Assembly: GCF_009828105.1 (NCBI RefSeq)
Contig: NZ_WTYQ01000001.1
Span: 62,001-126,000, forward strand
Length of the DNA stretch: 64,000 bases
Direction of reading: 5' to 3'
Origin: Altericroceibacterium indicum
GTDB lineage: Bacteria > Pseudomonadota > Alphaproteobacteria > Sphingomonadales > Sphingomonadaceae
The position numbers and the translations under genes are program-made. Shown one piece after another: positions 44,287 to 53,016 of the stretch; the stretch's first letter is position 1; every line of letters starts with the position of its first letter. The notes below the pieces were generated by a model. It did not search any database. It was not told where the DNA came from and saw only the letters and a list, made by a program, of their open reading frames with translations.

Positions 44287-44559
44287 TTAGATAAAGCCGC
44301 CGCCGAGTGCCAGGCGGATCACCGCGATGACAAAGACGATCAGGCAAAAATTGTGCCCGCCATTGGTACTGGAAAGTGCTCCAATCCCAGCACCAATCAC
44401 CGCGATAGGAAGCACAAACCAATTGCCCCAGCCGAGAAAAGGAATGCTCGATGGGATGGCCAGTGCGAGAGCAAAAACGCCGATCAGGATCGAAAGAATA
44501 TTCAGCGTGTGTTCTATATAGATAATACACCTCAAAACGCAAGCTTGTATGGCGGTCAT
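44287..44559 (-). CDS. Small membrane protein of unknown function
   Basis: The 90-residue frame has three hydrophobic segments (ILSILIGVFALALAI, FVLPIAVIGAGIGAL, FCLIVFVIAVIRLAL) joined by short loops with SSTNGGHNF, a pattern I recall from small uncharacterised membrane proteins in Sphingomonadales. No function is known. The N-terminal 20 residues with two Cys look less typical, and the true start may lie further in. It converges on mutY (9 bases) and diverges from the beta-lactamase-like gene. Confidence 0.55.
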   Translation of the reverse strand: MTAIQACVLRCIIYIEHTLNILSILIGVFALALAIPSSIPFLGWGNWFVLPIAVIGAGIGALSSTNGGHNFCLIVFVIAVIRLALGGGFI

Positions 44560-44605
44560 CTTCCCTTAACTTAGCTTCGCAGATAGGGAGGTGGAGGTGA
44601 TTGAG

Positions 44606-45901
44606 ATGATCGATACCAATGATATCTCCCGGCGCAATTTGCTTCGCGGAACTGCTTTATTGGCAGCAGGTGGAGCCTTTTCCGGGCTGCCTTTCGGGAA
44701 GAGCGTATTTGCGCAGACTCCACAAAAATGGGCGCATGTCGAAGCGCTGATTGCGCGATATGTCTCGTCCGGCAAGGTCGCCAATATCGTCGCGGCTTTG
44801 GGGCGAGAGCAGCAGGCAACCCAATTTTATGCGCAAGGAACGGACAGTTTGCGTGGGGTACGGCCATCCGATCAAAATAGTATCTATCGCATTTATTCGA
44901 TGACCAAACCTGTCACCGGCATGGCGGCGATGATTTTGGTGGATGAAGGGCTGATGGGATTGGATCAGCCGATTTCCGACTTCCTGCCTAAATTCAGGAA
45001 GATGCAGGTGCAGAAGGTCTATGATGGCCCGATCACGCCGGATAATCTGGAACCGGCGATCCGACCTGTCACCATTCGCCATTTGCTCACACATACTGCG
45101 GGGCTTGGCTATTCCATCGTGCAGCAGGGGCCGATTTCCAAAGCCTATACGCAAAATGGCTTGATTCCGGGGCAAGTGACCAAGCTTGATCTCAGCCAGA
45201 TATTCGGGGGCAAGCCCGTGACGAGCCTCAGCGCATTTGCCGACAGGCTGGCGGAAATGCCGCTGGTCTATCAGCCCGGCACGCGCTGGAGCTATTCTGT
45301 CGGGCTGGATCTGATGGGGCGGATTATTGAGATTGTATCGGGCCAGCCCTTTGAAGAATTTCTTCAGCAGCGCATTTTTGATCCCTGCTCCATGGCCGAT
45401 TCAGGCTTTATCGTTCCGCAGGAAAAGCTCACCCGCCTGACGACCAATTACCTTGTGATGGACGGGGTGTTGCTGCCCATCGATGGTCCTTCCAATTCAG
45501 TCTATGCCGAAAAGCCTGCCTTTCCCTTCGGTGGGGCCGGGATGGTCAGCACGCCGCGTGATTATGACCGGTTCCTGCAGATGCTTGGTGGGGAAGGGGT
45601 GATTGATGGCCGCAGAGTCATGACGCGCTCTGCCGTCCAGCTTGGCACATCCGATCTCTTTCCCGATACGCTGAGCCCCAGTGATCCCTTTGCCCAGAAT
45701 TATGGCTTTGGAGCTGGCGGGCGGGTTGGCAAAGGTTCTCAGGCGGGCGTGTTCGGCTGGACTGGTGCTGCTGGAACCATAGGATTCGTGGACATGAAAC
45801 GCGGTTTGCGCCACAGCCTTTACACCCAATATATGCCCTCTTTCGCATACCCTCTCACAGAGGAATTTTCGCAGGCCGTCACTACGGACCTTGCCGTTTA
45901 A
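44606..45901 (+). CDS. Tat-exported serine hydrolase of the beta-lactamase (class C)/esterase family
   Basis: The 431-residue protein begins with a twin-arginine signal (SRRNLLRG followed by a hydrophobic Ala/Gly stretch and FAQ). The catalytic motif is YSMTKPVTG (Ser98-x-x-Lys101) and the second element is WSYSVGLDLMGRIIE (Tyr of the Y-x-N-like motif), with a late WTGAAGT in the place of the KTG box. This group includes esterases, D-aminopeptidases and penicillin-binding-like proteins, and real beta-lactamase activity is not implied. I chose the ATG at 44606 after GGAGGTGA; a GTG at 44591 adds five residues. Confidence 0.88.
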   Translation: MIDTNDISRRNLLRGTALLAAGGAFSGLPFGKSVFAQTPQKWAHVEALIARYVSSGKVANIVAALGREQQATQFYAQGTDSLRGVRPSDQNSIYRIYSMTKPVTGMAAMILVDEGLMGLDQPISDFLPKFRKMQVQKVYDGPITPDNLEPAIRPVTIRHLLTHTAGLGYSIVQQGPISKAYTQNGLIPGQVTKLDLSQIFGGKPVTSLSAFADRLAEMPLVYQPGTRWSYSVGLDLMGRIIEIVSGQPFEEFLQQRIFDPCSMADSGFIVPQEKLTRLTTNYLVMDGVLLPIDGPSNSVYAEKPAFPFGGAGMVSTPRDYDRFLQMLGGEGVIDGRRVMTRSAVQLGTSDLFPDTLSPSDPFAQNYGFGAGGRVGKGSQAGVFGWTGAAGTIGFVDMKRGLRHSLYTQYMPSFAYPLTEEFSQAVTTDLAV

Positions 45902-45912
45902 CAGGATAATTT

Positions 45913-46806
45913 ATGACATCGTTGCTTGCCGGGCCGCAATTCACAGGTTCTCCGATTGACCGCGCTGACCATGTTCGATCTGACCCTGCGCGTCTGGCGG
46001 AAGTGATGGTTCCATCAGCGCGGCTGCTCAAGCTGGATGGGCTGGCTCCGGTGATGGATGAACATAATAGTCTGATCTGGGGCGCCTTGTCGGAAGCGCC
46101 GGGTGATGCGGAACTGGTATTTCTGGGGTTGCGGGATGGCGTTGCCCATGTGGCAATGGTGCCGGACAAGGGCAGTATAGACCCTGCCTATGCGCATCGG
46201 CATAGCTGGGCTGCCATGACCCTCCTTCAGCCGGACGATCTGGCGATCTATGGCACGGCGCGCAGTCTGGTGGACTGGCATGCAAGGCATCGCTTTTGTG
46301 CGGTTTGTGGCAGCCATTCACGCCCGGCCAAGGGTGGCTGGCAGCGTGATTGTGTGAATGAGGAATGCGGCGCATCGCATTTCCCACGCACCGATCCGGT
46401 GGCGATTATGCTGGTTGAACATGACGGCCGCCTGCTGCTGGGGCGCGGGCTAAACTTCCCTGAACGGCGTTATTCCGCGCTTGCTGGTTTTGTGGAGCCG
46501 GGTGAATCTATTGAGGAATGCGTTGCACGTGAAGTGCTGGAGGAATCGGGTATAGTCGTGGGTGATGTGCGCTATATTGCCAGCCAGCCCTGGCCGTTCC
46601 CGTCCCAATTGATGCTTGGCTGCCATGGAATCGCGCAGAACTCAGACATTACCCGTGATGAGACCGAGCTGGCTGATGTGCGCTGGTTTACGCATGATGA
46701 AGTCCGCGCTGCGATGGCAGGTGATGGTGAAGATGCACCATTCCTTGCTCCACCCCCTCAGGCGATTGCGAATTTCATGCTGCGTTGGTGGCTGGAGAGG
46801 GGCTGA
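45913..46806 (+). CDS. nudC: NAD(+) diphosphatase / RNA decapping hydrolase NudC
   Basis: NudC hydrolyses NADH to NMNH and AMP and removes NAD caps from RNA. The 297-residue product has the N-terminal domain, the zinc ribbon CAVCGSHSRPAKGGWQRDC...C, the linker HFPRTDPVAIMLV, and the Nudix box GFVEPGESIEECVAREVLEESGI, followed by the SQPWPFPSQLMLG motif specific to NudC. It lies 11 bases after the hydrolase gene, so probably co-transcribed. Confidence 0.95.
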   Translation: MTSLLAGPQFTGSPIDRADHVRSDPARLAEVMVPSARLLKLDGLAPVMDEHNSLIWGALSEAPGDAELVFLGLRDGVAHVAMVPDKGSIDPAYAHRHSWAAMTLLQPDDLAIYGTARSLVDWHARHRFCAVCGSHSRPAKGGWQRDCVNEECGASHFPRTDPVAIMLVEHDGRLLLGRGLNFPERRYSALAGFVEPGESIEECVAREVLEESGIVVGDVRYIASQPWPFPSQLMLGCHGIAQNSDITRDETELADVRWFTHDEVRAAMAGDGEDAPFLAPPPQAIANFMLRWWLERG

Positions 46807-46824
46807 GGACACGGTCCTTTGCCG

Positions 46825-47238
46825 TTAGACCAGCCCTAAGCGGTGGAGTTCGTTCAGCATTTTGCCCGGTAGTGCCTCTGCATTGGTGGCACCATCAGGA
46901 AGATCGGGCGGGGCGTTATCATCGTTAAGATAGCGCCAGCCCTGATGGGCGCGCTTGGGTTTGCCTTCCACCGGGATCAACTTCGGGCTGAGCCGCACCC
47001 ACCAACGCCCATCTTCACTGCGTTGTTCGAAACCCAGAATGGGAGAACGTGCCACCAGCGTATGATCAAGAATCCAGTAGAGCGATCCATCCAGCATCTC
47101 TTCATGCCGTTTGGGCAGGTAGCGCGTGACGATACGGGTTTCACCGCCGCCCCATTCCTCTGCCCGTGTTTCCAGCCGCTCCCGCAATTGGTCAAGATGG
47201 GCAATTCCAAAGGCGATCTTGGTCATGTGCAAGGGCAT
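46825..47238 (-). CDS. DUF1489 family protein
   Basis: The 137-residue protein matches the alphaproteobacterial DUF1489 family by eye: LHMTKIAFGIAHLDQLRER, TRYLPKRHEEMLDGSLYWILDHTLVARSPILGFE and RWWVRLSPKLIPVEGKPKRAHQGWRYL. The family is widely conserved in the class and has no established function; the many basic and aromatic residues could suit nucleic-acid binding, but that is speculation. Convergent with nudC. Confidence 0.85.
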   Translation of the reverse strand: MPLHMTKIAFGIAHLDQLRERLETRAEEWGGGETRIVTRYLPKRHEEMLDGSLYWILDHTLVARSPILGFEQRSEDGRWWVRLSPKLIPVEGKPKRAHQGWRYLNDDNAPPDLPDGATNAEALPGKMLNELHRLGLV

Positions 47239-47280
47239 GGGAAGCTAGATAAGCGCTATCGCCCCTTGCTCAAGAGCGGT

Positions 47281-48171
47281 TCAGCTATAGGGGAGCAGAA
47301 TCTCCGGCAGGCTGCGCGGTTTCTGATTGTTATCCAGCGCGAAGGTGACATCGGCGCGGGCAGGCATTTCCTCCAGCATGAACCGTGTCAGCCGTTCATA
47401 ATGACTGATAAAGCGCGCCAGTGCGGTTTCATCCAGCAGGGCGGTGCCACCGGGATTGCGCGCGGCGAGCTTTTCTTCCTGCAATTGCCGATAGGCGCGG
47501 ACCTGTGCAAAATCGCTGACTTTGAGCATCACCAAAAGATCGATCATGCGGAACAATTTGGCATAATTCTGCGCCAGTTCGCGGTTGATGTGCCGCCGCC
47601 AGATAGCGTCCTGATCTTCCTGTGCTTCCAGCCGGTTGATGGGTTCTGCCAGGCGATCTTCCGGCATCGGCTTTGCACCAACGCACCAGCCTTCAAACAA
47701 CACCACATCGACCGGCCCGGCAAAGGGGACACCCGCATCGGCCCGATCATCCACGCTTTTGTCAAACCTTGGGAGATTGACCGATTTGCCTGCCAGCAGA
47801 TCTTTCAAGAGCTTCATGCCCAGTGCAACATCATGTGTGCCCGGCACCCCGCGCGTGCGGAAAAGTGGATGGATCGTGCGAGCTTTGTCCTCCCGCTCTT
47901 CGCGCGTAGCGTAAAGATCGTCGAGTGAGAGGATGACTGTTTTAAGGCCGTGGCGTTCTTCCAGAAGGTAGCGCAAAAACAGGCAGGCGGTGCTTTTGCC
48001 AGACCCTTGCGCGCCGTTGATGCCGACCAGCAAAGGTGATTGCGTTCCGGCTCTGTCCGCGATCATCCGGGCGAGTGGACGCCAGAAATTATCGACGATC
48101 TCAGCATAGTCGGCGGGCAGGTGCTCTGCTTCGATGAGCTTTGCGATGGCCTGTTCGATCCCCGGCTTCAT
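47281..48171 (-). CDS. P-loop kinase of the D-glycerate 3-kinase family (YggC/GLYK-like)
   Basis: The 296-residue protein has a Walker A motif GINGAQGSGKST (about residues 50-61) and an adjacent VILSLDDLYATREER. The pattern RGVPGTHDVALG and VLFEGWCVGAKP are typical of the GLYK/YggC group, which phosphorylates D-glycerate. It overlaps the 3' end of the 2-hydroxyacid dehydrogenase gene by four bases, which supports glycerate as the substrate (product of glyoxylate or hydroxypyruvate reduction). Biochemical identity is not proven from sequence. Confidence 0.82.
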   Translation of the reverse strand: MKPGIEQAIAKLIEAEHLPADYAEIVDNFWRPLARMIADRAGTQSPLLVGINGAQGSGKSTACLFLRYLLEERHGLKTVILSLDDLYATREEREDKARTIHPLFRTRGVPGTHDVALGMKLLKDLLAGKSVNLPRFDKSVDDRADAGVPFAGPVDVVLFEGWCVGAKPMPEDRLAEPINRLEAQEDQDAIWRRHINRELAQNYAKLFRMIDLLVMLKVSDFAQVRAYRQLQEEKLAARNPGGTALLDETALARFISHYERLTRFMLEEMPARADVTFALDNNQKPRSLPEILLPYS

Positions 48172-49145
48172 GCTACCTGATCCGGCAAATGCTGGCCCTT
48201 GGTCCAGGCGTGGATATTGGCGATGACCTTGCGCCCCATGGCTTCACGCGCTTCATGTGTCGCACTGCCAAGATGCGGCAGAAGCACGACATTTTCGAGA
48301 CCAAGGAGCGCTTCCGGGATCTGCGGTTCTTCCGGATATACGTCCAGCCCTGCGCCGCTCAGGTGGCCATTGCGCAAGGCTTCAGCCAGCGCATCATGGT
48401 CCACCACTTCGCCGCGCGCCGTATTCACCAGATAGGCCCCTTTGCGCATGGACTGAATCGCGGCAGCATCGATCATATGGCGGGTTTCTGCGCCGCCCGG
48501 TACATGGAGCGACACCACATGCGCGGCGCGCAGCAATTTATGGAAATCAGAATAATAATGCGCATCAAGGTCACAGGCAGTCTTATGGGAGACTGGATGG
48601 CGACCATAATAGGCGATCTTCATGCCGAAGGCGCGGGCGCGGCAGGCGGTTGCCTGCCCAATGCGGCCAAAGCCAACCAGACCCAGCACCTTGCCATGCA
48701 ATGATGTGCCAAGCATGTGGGTGGGACGCCAGCCAGTCCATTGGCCGCTGCGCAATTCGCGTTCCCCTTCGCCGCCCCGGCGAACTGCCATCAGCAGTAA
48801 AGCCATCGTCAGATCAGCGGTGGAATCGGTCAGCACACCGGGTGTATTGGTGACAGCAATCCCGCGTTCGTGTGCGGCATCAAGGGCAATATGATCGAAG
48901 CCAACACCGTAATTGGCGATCAGCTTTACCCGATCACCAGCCTTGATAACATCGGCATCAATCCGATCAGACACGGTGGGGGCGAGCACATCATATTCGC
49001 CCATCGCGGCCGCCAGAGTCTGCTGATCAAGTGGTGTATCGCTGGCATTGAAAGTGACATCGTAAACCTTCGCCAGTTCCTGCTCAACCGCTTCGGGCCA
49101 GCGGCGGGTTACAAGGATACGGGGTTTTACCAAGTCGCTCTCCAT
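48168..49145 (-). CDS. D-isomer 2-hydroxyacid dehydrogenase (glyoxylate/hydroxypyruvate reductase-like)
   Basis: The 325-residue NAD(P)-dependent enzyme has the Rossmann loop GLVGFGRIGQATACRARAFGMKIAYYGRH and the catalytic triad: Arg in NTARGEVVDHDAL, Glu in DVYPEEPQIPEAL, His in LLPHLGSATHEAR. The sequence is of the glyoxylate and hydroxypyruvate reductase type rather than phosphoglycerate dehydrogenase (no ACT domain). The overlapping glycerate kinase-like gene suggests a route from glyoxylate or hydroxypyruvate to phosphoglycerate. Start ATG at 49145. Confidence 0.87.
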   Translation of the reverse strand: MESDLVKPRILVTRRWPEAVEQELAKVYDVTFNASDTPLDQQTLAAAMGEYDVLAPTVSDRIDADVIKAGDRVKLIANYGVGFDHIALDAAHERGIAVTNTPGVLTDSTADLTMALLLMAVRRGGEGERELRSGQWTGWRPTHMLGTSLHGKVLGLVGFGRIGQATACRARAFGMKIAYYGRHPVSHKTACDLDAHYYSDFHKLLRAAHVVSLHVPGGAETRHMIDAAAIQSMRKGAYLVNTARGEVVDHDALAEALRNGHLSGAGLDVYPEEPQIPEALLGLENVVLLPHLGSATHEAREAMGRKVIANIHAWTKGQHLPDQVA

Positions 49146-49186
49146 GACGTTTCAAACGAGTGTGTGGATGCTATGGCCGGGCAGAG

Positions 49187-50014
49187 TCAATCGCTGGTGT
49201 TGATTGCCGGGGTAAATCCAAAGCGCTTGAACAGTGACTGGCCGCGTTCGGAAGCCAGATAATCAAGGAAACCTTCGGCATCCGGATTGTTCGATGTCGC
49301 AAGGATAGCTGCGGGATAGATAATGGCGGGGTGGCTGTTATCGGGGAAGGTGGCGAGTATCCGCACCTTATCGCTTGCCGCCGCATCGGTGGCATAGACT
49401 ATGCCAAGCGGAGCCTGCCCGCGTTCCACCAATGCCAGGGCTGCACGGACATTTTCGGCACTGGCTACTTTGCCTTGTACTTTGTCCCACAGGCCGAGGC
49501 TTTCCAGAGCAGCCTTGCCATATTTGCCCGCCGGAACCGCATCAGGGTCTGCCATGGCGAGGCGTCCATCACCCAGTGCCGCAAGCAACTGATCGCTCTT
49601 TTCCAGCATGTTAGCATCCGCATCACCGGAGCCTGCCGGGCCAATCAGAACAAGTGAATTGCCGAGCAGGGTGCGGCGGGTTTCCGGCTTGATATGGCCA
49701 GATTTGGCGACCTCATCCATCCAGTCCTGATCGGCGGAAACAAACAGATCACCCGGTGCGCCGCTGTCAATCTGACGGGCAAGGGCAGAGCTTCCGGCAA
49801 AAGAGAGGATGGGGTGAGGGTGGCCATATTCGGCCCAATCATCGGCTGCCGCCTCCATGCTTTCCTGCAGGCTGGCGGCGGCGAGGACCACCGGGCCTTT
49901 CGCCACCTCCTGCCTCTCCACGTTTCCGCTGCACGCTGCCAGCAGGGCACAAAGCCCTGCCAGCAATGCGATAAACGGTGTTTTAGAGCCCTGCTTGGCA
50001 GAGATATTTGACAT
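49187..50014 (-). CDS. modA: ModA-like molybdate-binding lipoprotein
   Basis: The 275-residue protein has a lipobox LLAACSG (Cys28) and the ModA fold: VVLAAASLQESMEAAADDW, FAGSSALARQIDSGAPGDLFVSADQDWMDE, NSLVLIGPAG and IVYATDAAASDKVRILATFPDN. These are the positions where Ser, Ala, Val and Tyr ligands hold molybdate or tungstate. Most model ModA proteins are soluble, so the lipid anchor is notable but not unique. No modB or modC follows. The start overlaps the end of the dehydrogenase gene by 32 bases. Confidence 0.87.
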   Translation of the reverse strand: MSNISAKQGSKTPFIALLAGLCALLAACSGNVERQEVAKGPVVLAAASLQESMEAAADDWAEYGHPHPILSFAGSSALARQIDSGAPGDLFVSADQDWMDEVAKSGHIKPETRRTLLGNSLVLIGPAGSGDADANMLEKSDQLLAALGDGRLAMADPDAVPAGKYGKAALESLGLWDKVQGKVASAENVRAALALVERGQAPLGIVYATDAAASDKVRILATFPDNSHPAIIYPAAILATSNNPDAEGFLDYLASERGQSLFKRFGFTPAINTSD

Positions 50015-51440
50015 TCAGATATTCCTCCAGCCCATGGTGCGAGCCTTCACGGCCAAGGCCTGACATTTTAACCCCACCAAAAGGGGCGTGTGGCGTGGAA
50101 ATCAGACCGGTATTGATGCCGACCATGCCGCTTTCCAGCCCCATGCTTGCCCTTTCGATAGTCTTCGGGTCCGAAGAACACAAATAGGCAGCAAGGCCAA
50201 AGGGTGTATCATTGGCCAGGCGCAGAGCCTCTTCGAAGCTTGAGAAGGTGATCACCCCAGCCAGCGGGCCGAATGTCTCTTCCTTGGTGAGCTGGGCATC
50301 CTGTGGCACATCGCCCAATAGTGTTGGTTCGAACAATAAGCCACCCGGCTCACCGCCACCTGCCAGACATTGTGCCCCGACCTTCAATGCAGAGTCGCGA
50401 TGTTCCTGCACTTTTTCAAAGCCCTTCTGGTCGATCAGCGGGCCGACATCGGAGTTCTCATCAAAACCATCGCCTGCCTTCATAGCTTTAACCTTTTGGG
50501 CAAAGGCGGAGAGGAAGCGATCCTTGATGCCATCCTGCACATAGATGCGGTTTGCGGCCACGCAGGTCTGCCCGCTGTTGCGGAATTTGGCGACCATGGC
50601 CGTATTAATCGCGGCATCCAGATCGGCATCGTCAAAGATCAGGAGCGGGGCATTACCGCCCAGTTCCATCGAGATCTTCTTCATCGTGGCGGCGCAATCC
50701 TGATAGAGCTTTACGCCCACTTCGGTTGAGCCGGTGAAGGTCAGTTTGCGAACCCTGGAAGATGATGTCAGCACTTCTCCCAGCACCGACGCCTTGCCGG
50801 TAATGCAGTTGAACACGCCTTTGGGAACGCCTGCTTCTTCACCCAACTTGGCAAAGGCGAGTGCCGTCAGCGGGGTCTGGCTGGCAGGTTTGGCAATCAT
50901 CGTGCAACCCGCTGCGAGCGCTGGCCCGACTTTGCGGGTCAGCATGGCTAGCGGGAAGTTCCAGGGTGTGATCGCGGCGCAAACCCCTACCGGCTGGCGA
51001 TCTGCCTGCATCCGGCGGCCCGGCTCATTGGCGGGAATGATTTCCCCCATCCGGCGGGTGGCTTCATCTGCGTAGAATTCGATGAAGCCATTGGCGTAGG
51101 CGACTTCGCCTTGTGCTTCCTTGAAAGTCTTGCCATTTTCCAACGTCATCAGACGGGCCAGATCATCGGTATTGTCTGCGATCAGTTCAAACCATTGGCG
51201 CAGAATTTTGCCGCGTTCAGCGGCGGTTTTTCCGGCCCATGCCGGAAAAGCATCATGCGCGGCATCAATCGCGCGGGTAGCATCTTCCTTGCTGAGCGAT
51301 GGGACAGTGGCAAAGCTCTTTTGGGTGAAAGGATCATCGACTTCGATCGGTTCGGCGGACCCGGTGACCCATTCCCCACCCATCAGTGCTTTTTCAATGA
51401 GCAGGTCTGGGTTGGAGAGTTTTACGCGGGGGTCTGACAT
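49983..51440 (-). CDS. gabD: NAD(P)-dependent succinate-semialdehyde dehydrogenase
   Basis: The 485-residue aldehyde dehydrogenase matches GabD: ITPWNFPLAMLTRKVGPALAAGCTMIAKPASQTPL, FTGSTEVGVKLYQDCAATMKKISMELGGNAPLLIF (catalytic Glu) and NSGQTCVAANRIYVQDGI (catalytic Cys). The C-terminal NTGLISTPHAPFGGVKMSGLGREGSHHGLEEYLNVKYLC is typical. It converts succinate semialdehyde to succinate. gabT is not nearby; related substrates such as glutarate semialdehyde are possible. Confidence 0.9.
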   Translation of the reverse strand: MSDPRVKLSNPDLLIEKALMGGEWVTGSAEPIEVDDPFTQKSFATVPSLSKEDATRAIDAAHDAFPAWAGKTAAERGKILRQWFELIADNTDDLARLMTLENGKTFKEAQGEVAYANGFIEFYADEATRRMGEIIPANEPGRRMQADRQPVGVCAAITPWNFPLAMLTRKVGPALAAGCTMIAKPASQTPLTALAFAKLGEEAGVPKGVFNCITGKASVLGEVLTSSSRVRKLTFTGSTEVGVKLYQDCAATMKKISMELGGNAPLLIFDDADLDAAINTAMVAKFRNSGQTCVAANRIYVQDGIKDRFLSAFAQKVKAMKAGDGFDENSDVGPLIDQKGFEKVQEHRDSALKVGAQCLAGGGEPGGLLFEPTLLGDVPQDAQLTKEETFGPLAGVITFSSFEEALRLANDTPFGLAAYLCSSDPKTIERASMGLESGMVGINTGLISTPHAPFGGVKMSGLGREGSHHGLEEYLNVKYLCQAGL

Positions 51441-51511
51441 GGAGGTCTCCTTTATTTATCACTTGCAAGACCAATGCATGAGCCGCCGAAATGTGGCCGA
51501 AATTCCCGCTG

Positions 51512-52870
51512 TCAGGCAGCGCGAAGCTGCTTGAAGCCGCCGAAGATCGAGGCAACAAGCGCAGCTGCGGCAATTCCTCCGATGAGATTGCAGGTGAGTT
51601 CCGCCGCATAGACTGCTTCTGGCCCCCAATAAGGGCGCATGACGGCGGCAAAGGGCACCATGATGAGCAATACGCGGGCGAGCGAGAGCAGCAATGTGGT
51701 GCTTGCCCGGTCAATCGCGTTCAACGCGCCATTGCATGTGATGAGCAGGCCATAACCACCATATCCCCAGACGGAGATTTTGAGATAATTCATCGTGGCG
51801 GCCATGGTCGCCGGATCATCGCTGAAGAGGCTGGCGAGCCAGCCCCTTCCGAAATAGAGCGTGGCCCCGGCAATCAGGCCGTAGGCAAGGCAAAACCCCC
51901 CAGCGCCCAGCATGGCGGTGCGGGCACGATCAAACCGGCGCGCACCCCAATTCTGGCCAACGATGCCGCCGATGGAGCTCGACAGCGCGAGCAGCGGCAC
52001 CACGGCAAAGGTCTGCAAACGCCCGCCTGCACCAAAGCCTGCCACCTGTGCCTGGCCTTCCATGGCCAGAAAGGCGGTCAGGATGGAAAGGCCCACCGGG
52101 TTGATCGAATTGGAAAAGGCGGCGGGCGCGGCAACGCGGGCGATGGCGAGCGTGCCTTCTTTCCAATGGTTGCGGGTGAGAGTGGAGGGGGCAAAGTGGA
52201 TGTCGCTGGTCTGAAGCATGACAAAGCCAACGCCAAGGCCCGTCAGCCAGCCGAGATTGGTAGCGTAGGCAGCGCCAGCTATACCGAAGCCCTGCCAGCC
52301 AAAGGCGCCGTCAATCAGAATGGGGTCAAAGATGCAATTGGTGATGGCATAGGTCATCAAAATGGCCGTGCTGCGGTTCGCAGCGCCTTGCGCGCGCAGC
52401 ACACCGTTCAGGCCATTCATCATCAAGAGGAGCGGAAAGCCAAAAGCAAATGGCGTCATGTAGTCGTCAATCAGCGGGAGCAGCGCTTCATCGGCCTGCA
52501 TCAGCCGGAACAGTGCATGACGCAAAGCGTAGAGCGCCAACCCCAGTGTCAGCCCTAGAATGATTGCCAGCACGATACCGAGATTGGCCCGCCTTTCGGC
52601 CTGTTCATGGGCGCCGGCTCCCAAGGCCCGCGATACCACCGAGGCGATGCCCACCATCACCCCTACGCCAAGGCTGGAAAGAGCCGTGATGACCGGGAAA
52701 ATGAAGCTCACCGCAGCCAGTGCTTCGCCACCGATCTTGCCGATGAAGAAAGCATCGATCAGCCCAACCGAAACAATGGCGGCAATGCCGATTGTTGCAG
52801 GTGCTGTCTGAGTGACGAGGTGGCCGAGAATCGAACCGTGAGTGAGTTTCGCCTTGCGGGTTTCAGCCAT
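51512..52870 (-). CDS. MATE family efflux transporter
   Basis: The 452-residue protein has twelve hydrophobic segments in two six-helix halves. The first half starts ILGHLVTQTAPATIGIAAIVSVGLIDAFFIGKIGGEALAAVSFIFPV, where the conserved helix-1 motif of MATE exporters (D-x-x-F-I/V-G) is visible; GVLRAQGAANRSTAILMTYAITNCIFDPILI is typical of helix 5. Substrates are usually cationic drugs or metabolites, with Na or H exchange, and none is evident from neighbours. Confidence 0.9.
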   Translation of the reverse strand: MAETRKAKLTHGSILGHLVTQTAPATIGIAAIVSVGLIDAFFIGKIGGEALAAVSFIFPVITALSSLGVGVMVGIASVVSRALGAGAHEQAERRANLGIVLAIILGLTLGLALYALRHALFRLMQADEALLPLIDDYMTPFAFGFPLLLMMNGLNGVLRAQGAANRSTAILMTYAITNCIFDPILIDGAFGWQGFGIAGAAYATNLGWLTGLGVGFVMLQTSDIHFAPSTLTRNHWKEGTLAIARVAAPAAFSNSINPVGLSILTAFLAMEGQAQVAGFGAGGRLQTFAVVPLLALSSSIGGIVGQNWGARRFDRARTAMLGAGGFCLAYGLIAGATLYFGRGWLASLFSDDPATMAATMNYLKISVWGYGGYGLLITCNGALNAIDRASTTLLLSLARVLLIMVPFAAVMRPYWGPEAVYAAELTCNLIGGIAAAALVASIFGGFKQLRAA

Positions 52871-52964
52871 GGCTCACTTAATGGGGATCGACGGCACGGT
52901 TGCAAAGTGCAGACTGTATATTATCCGCAATGAAGATGCTGAAGCGGGATTCAGTAAAGGGGTG

Positions 52965-53002
52965 GGCTGGCACCCGAATATCTGCGCGACGGGGTGCCAG
53001 CC
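52965..53002 (-). terminator. Possible terminator after the alcohol dehydrogenase gene
   Basis: GGCTGGCACCC (52965-52975) pairs perfectly with GGGTGCCAGCC (52992-53002) around 16 bases, 14 bases after the dehydrogenase stop codon. The T run on the minus strand is poor (CCCCTTTACTG), so termination could be weak. Confidence 0.5.
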
Positions 53003-53016
53003 GGCGAAAGGGTGGC

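Noticed and set aside
44606-45901. Calling the hydrolase an antibiotic-resistance beta-lactamase
   Set aside because: The S-x-x-K and Tyr motifs place it only in the broad class C-like family, which consists largely of esterases and peptidases.
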